The position numbers and the translations under genes are program-made. A stretch of DNA of 64,000 nt from the NCBI RefSeq assembly GCF_008923725.1, contig NZ_WBPF01000013.1:682001-746000 (forward strand), in the 5' to 3' direction. Under the pieces are notes generated by a model. That model had not been told where the DNA came from. It worked only from the letters and a program-made list of their open reading frames with translations, and made no database searches. Positions 58,323-64,000 of the stretch are shown in pieces; the stretch's first letter is position 1; each line of letters opens with the position of its first letter. This DNA comes from Bacillus sp. CH140a_4T. GTDB taxonomy: Bacteria > Bacillota > Bacilli > Bacillales > Bacillaceae_G.

Positions 58323-58346
58323 CTTGGATTTGAAATCATTGCAATA

Positions 58347-58835
58347 TTAGCCTAATAATTTTTCCATAATCATAACATCGACATGCTCTCCGTCCATGAT
58401 CCCCTGTTTTTCAAACACTCCTACTTCCCGATAACCCATTTTACGATATAACCCTTGACCAAGATTATTAAAAGAAAAAGTGAATAAAACAAATTTATAA
58501 AATTCATTTTGCTGTCCATTTTTTTCTAAAGCTAAAAGTAAATTCTGTCCCAAACCTTTCCCTCTATATTCTCTTTTTATGTATATAGATAATTCTCCTA
58601 CTCCACGGTAGGCGCATCGATGACTATATGGATTAATGGAAGCCCAGCCAACGATATGAGAATTCTCTTCCATGACAATTACTGAATATCTTTTTTCTCG
58701 TTGAAATAGCCATTCCATCACATATTTATCTGTTTTTATTTCTGTCTCTAAAGTTGCAATACGATCCTCGATACCCTCATTATAAATAGTCGTAATTTCT
58801 CGTACATCTTTTTCGGTTGCTTTTCTAATCTTCAT
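58347..58835 (-). CDS. GNAT acetyltransferase, PAT/ArsN-like
   Basis: A 162-residue N-acetyltransferase with MKIRKATEKDVREITTIYNEGIEDRIATLETE, an opening shared with phosphinothricin acetyltransferases and ArsN. It has the acetyl-CoA loop REYRGKGLGQNLL near residue 90. ArsN1-type enzymes acetylate the amino group of the organoarsenical antibiotic arsinothricin. In this arsenic-rich context that is the best guess, but substrate specificity cannot be read from the sequence. It has an AGGAGG site. Confidence 0.78.
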   Translation of the reverse strand: MKIRKATEKDVREITTIYNEGIEDRIATLETEIKTDKYVMEWLFQREKRYSVIVMEENSHIVGWASINPYSHRCAYRGVGELSIYIKREYRGKGLGQNLLLALEKNGQQNEFYKFVLFTFSFNNLGQGLYRKMGYREVGVFEKQGIMDGEHVDVMIMEKLLG

Positions 58836-58957
58836 ACTTACCTCCTCCTAAATCTCCCTTACCCTACTTTTGATTTTGGACTTAAGTTACGGAATTTAAA
58901 AGGAATATTAACCAAATCCCCAGTAAGTCATGGTGTTACTTTCATTCTCTAATACAT

Positions 58958-60016
58958 TCATTTTTCTAAGTAGCTTATTAGCTTTCTCACAACAAATTTA
59001 GCATCCGCCCCAACTCCCCTTAATGTTGCAGAAGAAAACGAACGTTGACCTTCCAAACCAACATAATATACCCCTTGAACTTCTGTACTTACACCACCTA
59101 TTTGTAGTGGTCTTCCTTCTGAGTCCAGTGCGCCAATAGCATTGAAGTAAGAGAGATTAGGATGATAGCCCGTTGCAAAAATGACCGTATCGATTGGCTC
59201 CTTCTTCCCATCAGGCCAAACTACACCATCAGTGTAAAAAGATGTAAACATAGGCCTTTGATCTGGATTCCCCCTAGCTAATCGTTCCTTGTAATCACCT
59301 AAATCGATGACTCCACCTGAACTCGGTGCTGTTTTTCCAAATCGCCAAAACGGAAAGGTATCTATGCCTAATACCTTAAGCCAAAAATGTAAGTCCTTCC
59401 CCCACACTTTTTGTTTCATAAGTTGAACAGGCTTTCGTACAGCTAAAGATACTTTACTTACATCGGCCAGTTCGAGCGCAATTTGGACAGCTGAATTTCT
59501 CCGCCCCACCACCACTACTCTTTGATTAATATAATGATTCGGACTCCGATACATAGCCGAATGTATAATATTCCCCTTGAATTTCTCTTGATCCGTTATT
59601 ATCGGATTAGACGGACTGTGAAAAGAACCAGTTGCATTTATAATAGTTCTAGCCTGAAATATCTCTCCAGACCCTGTTAGAACTTTAAATATTTCGTCTT
59701 CTTTTTCTACAGATTCTACTCGCTGATTTAACATAACTGGTAGCTGAAAATTGTCCACATAATTTTGCAAGTAACCAATTACTTCGTTCCTCGTGGGATA
59801 ATCATCAGGATGACCTGGGAATTGCATACCAGGTAACGATGAAAAACGTGCGGGAGAAAACAATTTAAGACTGTCATAATAGTAAGGCCAAGACCCAGCT
59901 ATTCTCTCACTCGCTTCTAATATTAAATACTGTAATCCTTTTTTTTGAAGGTGATAACCAGACGCAAGACCAGCTTGCCCGCCTCCAATTACAATGGAAT
60001 CTAATATTTCTTTCAT
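58958..60016 (-). CDS. FAD/NADPH-dependent monooxygenase-like flavoprotein (ArsO-like)
   Basis: A 352-residue protein with the FAD motif VIGGGQAGLASGYHL at the start, WPYYYDSLKLFSPARFSSLPG typical of class B flavin monooxygenases/CzcO, and the NADPH motif VVGRRNSAVQIALELA in the middle (the second glycine-rich loop reads GRRNS). Such genes are recurrent in ars operons, where ArsO has been named. The reaction is unknown. It lies 26 bases after a small unknown gene in the second arsenic-type module. Confidence 0.82.
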   Translation of the reverse strand: MKEILDSIVIGGGQAGLASGYHLQKKGLQYLILEASERIAGSWPYYYDSLKLFSPARFSSLPGMQFPGHPDDYPTRNEVIGYLQNYVDNFQLPVMLNQRVESVEKEDEIFKVLTGSGEIFQARTIINATGSFHSPSNPIITDQEKFKGNIIHSAMYRSPNHYINQRVVVVGRRNSAVQIALELADVSKVSLAVRKPVQLMKQKVWGKDLHFWLKVLGIDTFPFWRFGKTAPSSGGVIDLGDYKERLARGNPDQRPMFTSFYTDGVVWPDGKKEPIDTVIFATGYHPNLSYFNAIGALDSEGRPLQIGGVSTEVQGVYYVGLEGQRSFSSATLRGVGADAKFVVRKLISYLEK

Positions 60017-60042
60017 CTTTATCCCACCTCTGATTTACTTAT

Positions 60043-60246
60043 TTAATTAGATTGTTTCAATTCTTGATACGCTTCAAGGAAACTCTGATAAGTTTTCTTT
60101 CCTAAACTGTTTTTTTTGAGTCTGAACATACTTTGAAAAACATAATCCTTTGCATCTTCAACATTACATTGGTGGGCATTCATTATTAACCTTATATAGG
60201 ATAAAAAATAGTCTTTTTTTAAATTACCCGCATGATTAATAATCAT
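60043..60246 (-). CDS. Unknown 67-residue helical protein
   Basis: A small basic protein, MIINHAGNLKKDYFLSYIRLIMNAHQ followed by a lysine-rich helical part, given in pieces because I do not recognise it. It has one cysteine. AAAGGAG lies 11 bases ahead of the ATG at 60246; the upstream reading to 60354 overlaps the preceding gene and looks spurious. It lies between two flavoprotein genes and is probably co-transcribed with them. Confidence 0.55.
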   Translation of the reverse strand: MIINHAGNLKKDYFLSYIRLIMNAHQCNVEDAKDYVFQSMFRLKKNSLGKKTYQSFLEAYQELKQSN

Positions 60247-60326
60247 TTTATTGTGTTCTCCTTTCAAACTTAATTCTTCTGTAAGGAGGCGTAATATAAA
60301 ATTACTACTCCTTACAGTCAGTCTCC

Positions 60327-61712
60327 TTAACAACAAGGTTCTGTACCACAACATGAATCATCTACTTTATTAGGCTTTACATTCACACTACAAACACCAG
60401 TCTCTGGCAAATCTAGTTCTACTTTTCCAGCTGCCTCATAATCACCAGTAAGGTAAGCAACTATAGATCTAACTTGTTCATAGCCTGTCGCCATAAGGAA
60501 TGTAGGCGCTCTTCCATAACTTTTTGAACCTACAATATAGAAATCTTTCTCTGGATGTCGAAGCTCTTTTTCACCATGGGGGCGAACAGTGCCACAACTA
60601 TGAAGGTTAGGATCGATTAGCGGTGCTAAAGCACCTACACTTTCAGTAGCAGTATCAATAGAAGTACGTATTTCACTTATCATAGATAAGTTAGGGCGAT
60701 TTCCTGTATTTACAATCATCTCTTGGATATCTGTAATTTTTATTTCTTCCTCATCCTGATGACCTACAATGTCCATTCCATTTTTTGTACTAACTACGTA
60801 TTGAATTTTATATGGTGTCATTACTTCCACGATTCCCTCATCAACCAATTGATGAATGCGGCTACCTAAGGTTCCGCGTGCTTCAAGAGCATCTTTTTCC
60901 TCTCCCCCGTATGCTTCTTCCACACGTTGCTTTCTCATAATCCATACAATCTTAGTTCCTGGATAAGATTCTTTTAATTTTGCCAACTCCAATAGAGCAT
61001 TGATTGCAGAATGACCACTTCCAACAACAGCTACATGTTTATTGGCATATCGCTTTTGTTCGTTTCCTAATATATCTGGAATACCATAAAAAATATGCTC
61101 GTTAAGGGATTGCTCTTCTTTCAACCAGATACCATTAGAATTTGCCGGATTTGGATTTCCCCACGTACCTGAAGCATCTAATATTGCTCTAGCTTCATAA
61201 ACTTGAAGTACACCTTCTTTTTCTGTATAGATCATGAATGGCATTTTTTCACGATTCGTTGTTTTCATTTTATCTGTATCTTTCTTACCTATAGATAGTA
61301 CTTTAGTATTCAAATGGATAAATGGTTTAATTTCTGGAAGGTTCGCAAGCGGTTGTAAGTATTGTTCTACAATTTCTCTTCCTGTTGGTAATGCGTTTAT
61401 GTCTGGTGATTCCCAGCCATGTTGTTCAAGAAGAGCTAGAGCTGCTTTATCTATGTTATATTGCCAAGGTGAGAATAACCGTACATGGCCCCATGTACGA
61501 ATGTTTGACCCTATTTTTTCTCCAGCTTCTAATAAGATAAATGATTCACCATGTTTTGCTAAATGTGCTGCCGCTGCCAACCCTACGGGTCCGCCCCCAA
61601 TAATGGCTATTGGTAACTGTTTTAATCTCTGCATACCAATATTGTTTTGTAATGTTTGATTTTCCGTTCCGCAACACTCTTGTACTTTGAATGAAAGTTG
61701 AATAGGTTTCAT
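60327..61712 (-). CDS. FAD-dependent oxidoreductase with CCGTE motifs at both ends
   Basis: A 461-residue flavoprotein. The first nucleotide-binding loop is IAIIGGGPVGLAAAAHLA near residues 35-52; the second is VAVVGSGHSAINALLEL near 225-241; ATGYEQVRSIV lies near the C-terminus. The N-terminus carries ECCGTE (Cys13, Cys14) and the C-terminus CCGTEPCC (Cys454, 455, 460, 461), which look like As(III)-binding vicinal thiols added to a monooxygenase core. It is the first gene after the second arsR, and two TCAA-N6-TTGA sites lie between its start and that gene. Probable role: oxidation or handling of a metalloid species, not proven. Confidence 0.78.
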   Translation of the reverse strand: MKPIQLSFKVQECCGTENQTLQNNIGMQRLKQLPIAIIGGGPVGLAAAAHLAKHGESFILLEAGEKIGSNIRTWGHVRLFSPWQYNIDKAALALLEQHGWESPDINALPTGREIVEQYLQPLANLPEIKPFIHLNTKVLSIGKKDTDKMKTTNREKMPFMIYTEKEGVLQVYEARAILDASGTWGNPNPANSNGIWLKEEQSLNEHIFYGIPDILGNEQKRYANKHVAVVGSGHSAINALLELAKLKESYPGTKIVWIMRKQRVEEAYGGEEKDALEARGTLGSRIHQLVDEGIVEVMTPYKIQYVVSTKNGMDIVGHQDEEEIKITDIQEMIVNTGNRPNLSMISEIRTSIDTATESVGALAPLIDPNLHSCGTVRPHGEKELRHPEKDFYIVGSKSYGRAPTFLMATGYEQVRSIVAYLTGDYEAAGKVELDLPETGVCSVNVKPNKVDDSCCGTEPCC

Positions 61713-61773
61713 AAAAAATCCTCCTTATTTTAGCTGAAATTGTAAGTATAGTCCCTTAATTGGATTATTTAAA

Positions 61774-61787
61774 TCAAAAAAAATTGA
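61774..61787. promoter_or_regulatory. ArsR2 operator candidate, copy 1
   Basis: TCAA-N6-TTGA (core of AAATCAA...TTGATTT) lies upstream of the CCGTE flavoprotein gene. Confidence 0.65.
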
Positions 61788-61842
61788 TTTAAAATCCAGA
61801 ATGATTATTCAAGTTTAATCACTTATCAAAATGTTATATTGA

Positions 61843-61856
61843 TCAAGAAAAATTGA
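61843..61856. promoter_or_regulatory. ArsR2 operator candidate, copy 2
   Basis: TCAA-N6-TTGA with the same six-base spacer as copy 1, further upstream of the same gene. Confidence 0.6.
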
Positions 61857-61877
61857 TTAAATATATATTAATACACT

Positions 61878-61914
61878 ATTTCGTCCCAATCAAAGTTATG
61901 ACATGGGACGAAAT
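61878..61914 (-). terminator. Hairpin at the end of the second arsR
   Basis: ATTTCGTCCCA and TGGGACGAAAT form a perfect 11-bp stem over the last codons of arsR2, with only a weak T tail. Confidence 0.55.
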
Positions 61915-62216
61915 ATACAGCATAATTGCTCAGATAATAGTGCGTCTACTTCTTTTTTATTAATGTTATAGTAACTCCATGTTCCTTTTGTCTCTTTTGT
62001 AATGAGATTTGCATCAAGTAAAAGTTTTAAATGATATGAAAGCTTTGATTGTGGTAAACCGAGAACACCTGTTAAATCACAGACACAAGTTTCCCCACGT
62101 TGGCACAATTCGTATAAGATGTGTAGCCTTCTTTGATCTGCCAATGCTTTGAACTTTTTTTCGTATGTCTCAAATGATTGGTTAGTTAATTGATTATACA
62201 TTGCTAGTTCTTTCAT
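61896..62216 (-). CDS. ArsR-family repressor of the second module
   Basis: A 106-residue winged-helix repressor. The metal-site pair Cys44-Cys46 is in GETCVCDLTG, followed by LPQSKLSYHLKLLLDANLI. A vicinal pair Cys99-Cys100 (EQLCCIFR) lies near the C-terminus and may add a third thiol ligand. It is only distantly similar to the ArsR at 50986. Two operator-like palindromes lie upstream and two downstream of the gene. Confidence 0.9.
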   Translation of the reverse strand: MKELAMYNQLTNQSFETYEKKFKALADQRRLHILYELCQRGETCVCDLTGVLGLPQSKLSYHLKLLLDANLITKETKGTWSYYNINKKEVDALLSEQLCCIFRPMS

Positions 62217-62232
62217 AGGTCTTCTCCTTAAA

Positions 62233-62246
62233 TCAAATTTTCTTGA
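62233..62246. promoter_or_regulatory. ArsR2 operator candidate, copy 3
   Basis: TCAA-N6-TTGA, 17 bases upstream of the arsR2 start codon, consistent with autoregulation. Confidence 0.65.
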
Positions 62247-62290
62247 TGTTTTTATTATATGCTGATGTTTACAGTTTTACAATTGTTAAA

Positions 62291-62304
62291 TCAAAAAAAA
62301 TTGA
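62291..62304. promoter_or_regulatory. ArsR2 operator candidate, copy 4
   Basis: TCAA-N6-TTGA with an all-A spacer, within AAATCAA...TTGATTAAA, upstream of arsR2 near its promoter. Confidence 0.62.
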
Positions 62305-62377
62305 TTAAATTACTTTCTAAAAACGATGCGTTTGTAAAGGTATACTTTAAAGTACTTACAACAAATTTTAAAATAGC

Positions 62378-62433
62378 ATAGGGCAAAAATTAGATACATG
62401 AGTATTTTCAGCTCCAATATAATTTTGCCCTAT
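62378..62433. repeat. Inverted repeat near the right end of the element
   Basis: ATAGGGCAAAAATTA (62378-62392) and ATAATTTTGCCCTAT (62419-62433) are near-perfect inverted copies, 21 bases before the right core hexamer. They could be recombinase-binding arms or a terminator shielding radC from cargo transcription. Confidence 0.6.
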
Positions 62434-62441
62434 ATTTTTTA

Positions 62442-63068
62442 TTAAGATAATAAAACTTCAATTCCGATAATCTGGCCGCATTCTACTAACCGTTTTGTCA
62501 CTTCAATATCTTCTCGGCTCGGCGTGGGGTCTCCTGAGGGATGGTTATGAAGGCATATGATAGAGGCTGCTGCACGGCGGAATGCTTCTTTAAAAACTTC
62601 CCTTGGATGTACAATTGATGTGTTTAAACTTCCAATGAAAATCGTTTGCCTATGTATAACTTGATTTTTTGTGTTCAAATATAAACATACAAAATGCTCC
62701 TGCTGTAGGAAGCGCATTTCTTCCATTATATATCTCGCGCAATCTTCTGGGCTTCGAATGCTGTATCTATTTTGATATTCTAAACGTACCATTCTTCTAC
62801 CGAGTTCAAAAGCAGCTATAAGCTGGGTTGCCTTCGCAATGCCAACACCATGTATACTGACAAGCTCTTCTAACGTTGCATCTTTCAACATACGCAAACC
62901 ATCAAAGTGATGTAAAATTTTATCTGATAACTTTAAAACTGTTTCTTCTTTAGAACCTGTTCTGAGTAACACTGCAAGAAGCTCCCGATTCGATAAACTT
63001 CCAGCTCCTTCTAACAATAAACGCTCCCGTGGCTGTTCTTCTTTGGCAACATCACGAATACCGTTCAT
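62442..63068 (-). pseudogene. radC: 5' part of radC, truncated by the mobile element
   Basis: The reading codes for 208 residues: the first ~205 of RadC (MNGIRDVAKEEQPRERLL, HhH region SIHGVGIAKATQL, MPN/JAMM motif HNHPSGDPTPSREDI) and then three residues and a stop from the element (LLS). RadC-family proteins are of about 225 residues; the missing part is at 38004-38066. The JAMM metal motif is intact, so a truncated protein might fold, but the last strand and helix are lost. It is downstream of maf, as in B. subtilis. Confidence 0.93.
62454..62459. other. Right junction core hexamer
   Basis: AACTTC (GAAGTT in radC sense) encodes the Glu-Val at the break point and is taken as the original target core. 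Exact cleavage positions are inferred. Confidence 0.6.
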
Positions 63069-63114
63069 TTCTCCACCCCTTTATTTGTTCTCTCAAAGAA
63101 AATCCCATGCAATT

Positions 63115-63690
63115 TTACGCATGGGTTATATCATTATTAAATTGTTTTAATTCCCGAACAAGACGTGAAATTGGTAAACCGACTACACTATAGTAATCCC
63201 CTTGAATATGTTGAACAAAAATAGATCCTTTACCTTGAATTCCATAACTTCCTGCTTTATCAAGAGGCTCTTTTGATGCAACGTATGCGTCAATTTCCTC
63301 TTCTGTTAATTCCCAAAACGTAACTTCTGTACGCTCATAAAAAGTGACTGTTTTATCTTTTGCTATAATTGCTACACCAGTATACACTTCATGTGTTTTC
63401 CCTGATAATAATTGTAACATCTCTTTCGCCTCAGCCTCATTAGAAGGCTTTCCAAGAACACGCGAATCATACGTAACAATTGTGTCTGCACCTAACACAA
63501 CGTGATCACTATTCGTTTCTGCTACCGCAGATGCTTTTTGCAGGGCAAGGGACATAACGATATCCGAAGGTGATGAGTACGCACCAATCGTCTCTTCTAC
63601 TTCACTTACAACGATTTTAAATGGTACACCAGCTAACTCAAGCAATTCCTTCCTGCGAGGTGATCCTGAAGCTAAAATAATTTTTCTCAT
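63115..63690 (-). CDS. maf: Maf nucleotide pyrophosphatase
   Basis: A 191-residue Maf/Ham1-fold pyrophosphatase that removes modified dTTP/UTP. It begins [17 protein letters not shown] and has VLGADTIV near residues 65-72, and [11 protein letters not shown] near the C-terminus. The ATG at 63690 is chosen because AAGGAGAA stands just ahead; a reading to 63711 adds seven residues without support. It lies 46 bases upstream of radC in the normal Bacillus order. Confidence 0.95.
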   Translation of the reverse strand: MRKIILASGSPRRKELLELAGVPFKIVVSEVEETIGAYSSPSDIVMSLALQKASAVAETNSDHVVLGADTIVTYDSRVLGKPSNEAEAKEMLQLLSGKTHEVYTGVAIIAKDKTVTFYERTEVTFWELTEEEIDAYVASKEPLDKAGSYGIQGKGSIFVQHIQGDYYSVVGLPISRLVRELKQFNNDITHA

Positions 63691-63865
63691 ATTTTCTCCT
63701 TCCTTTCTCACATGAAGCAGAACAATTTATATCAATCGTATCAAAGGAATAGTTTGTCCACAAATGATAGAAATATTATTTTCTCTAAGCAAAATAATAC
63801 TTCTTTACTAAAATACGATTATAGTCCTGCCATAGAGAAAGCACTTTGCTCTAAATTCATAAGAA

Positions 63866-63893
63866 AAGGAAGAAGTACCTATACTTCTTCCTT
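63866..63893 (-). terminator. Terminator upstream of maf
   Basis: AAGGAAGAAGTA and TACTTCTTCCTT form a perfect 12-bp stem with a four-base loop, 18 bases after the stop codon at 63912 on the minus strand. The gap 63691-63911 otherwise holds the maf promoter and nothing I can name. Confidence 0.87.
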
Positions 63894-63911
63894 CGTCATT
63901 TCATTATCCTA

Positions 63912-64000
63912 TTAATTCACCTTTTGGGAAACAATTTTTTCATATGAAAGTATACCATCAATAATAACTTGATTTAATTTCGCCAAAGATTCCTTATCAC
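63912..64000 (-). CDS. C-terminal end of an unidentified gene
   Basis: The last 28 codons of a minus-strand gene lie at the window edge, ending KIVSQKVN before a TAA at 63912-63914 and a terminator. In B. subtilis the gene before maf is spoIIB; the position suggests that, but 28 residues are too few to decide. Confidence 0.5.
   Translation of the reverse strand, partial: DKESLAKLNQVIIDGILSYEKIVSQKVN

Larger units (their letters stand above)
38067..62459. mobile_element. Tn554-family-like transposon inserted in radC, about 24.4 kb
   Basis: The element splits radC between GIEV and LDHIIIG. Tn554-family transposons are known to insert site-specifically in radC, without terminal inverted repeats and without target duplication; they carry a six-base core across. 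The same features are seen here: no obvious terminal repeats, no duplication, and tnpA/tnpB/tnpC-like genes at one end. In radC sense the core-like hexamers are GAAGTT at the right junction (62454-62459) and TATGTG at the left (38067-38072). The cargo runs from 45539 to 62216 and consists of arsenic and chromate resistance, sulfate transport, RNase J and flavoprotein genes. Confidence 0.88.

Noticed and set aside
38067-62459. Integrative conjugative element
   Set aside because: No relaxase, type IV secretion or replication genes are present, and the ends and tnp genes fit a radC-targeting transposon better.
63712-63915. A 67-codon plus-strand reading upstream of maf
   Set aside because: It crosses the minus-strand terminator at 63866-63893 and lacks a ribosome-binding site; it is probably chance.

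Overview
The window is a low-GC Firmicute chromosome. Gene order and sporulation content (secDF-comN-spoVB, yajC-tgt-queA-ruvBA, bofC, safA-nadACB, pheA, obg-spo0B-rpmA-prp-rplU, spoIVFBA, minDC-mreDCB-radC-maf) match the Bacillus cereus group. The organism name is an inference from synteny and protein style; no database was searched. Most backbone genes lie on the minus strand.

Backbone, 1-38066: protein export (secDF, yajC), queuosine tRNA modification (tgt, queA), Holliday-junction processing (ruvAB), a Fur-controlled iron-siderophore binding lipoprotein, sporulation genes (spoVB, bofC, a YhcN-type lipoprotein, safA with long internal repeats, spo0B, spoIVFA/FB), NAD synthesis (nadA, nadC, nadB divergent from nifS-niaR over a NiaR-like operator), and a BceRS-BceAB-type peptide-sensing module with two paralogous permeases. 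Next come the obg/L27/Prp/L21 cluster with an L21 leader, rng, and the division and shape genes minCD and mreBCD. A structured minus-strand RNA candidate with a terminator lies upstream of bofC (about 10303-10403).

Mobile region, 38067-62459: radC is split. Its last 20 codons lie at 38004-38066 and its first ~205 codons at 62460-63068. Between them is a ~24.4 kb Tn554-family-like element. Its left end carries a four-gene recombination module in one direction: three tyrosine recombinases of 473, 1013 and 587 aa, and a TnpC-like coiled-coil protein. Classical Tn554 has two recombinases plus TnpC, so the 1013-aa protein is the unusual part. The three active sites each depart from the R..HxxR..H..Y consensus in a different place.

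Cargo: (1) a redox-coupled arsenic operon arsR-acr3-arsC-arsD-arsA-trxB-HesB/IscA-like-tyrosine phosphatase; (2) a chromate module padR-chrA; (3) a serine-recombinase homologue without its catalytic serine, divergent from sulP-uspA; (4) a complete extra RNase J; (5) a second arsenic-type module with an ArsR regulator, a flavoprotein with CCGTE cysteine motifs at both ends, a 67-aa unknown protein, a flavin monooxygenase-like protein and a GNAT acetyltransferase. Four copies of TCAA-N6-TTGA surround the second arsR. The element looks like a metalloid/oxyanion resistance island that targets radC.

Right flank: radC 5' part, maf, and the end of an unidentified gene that runs off the window.
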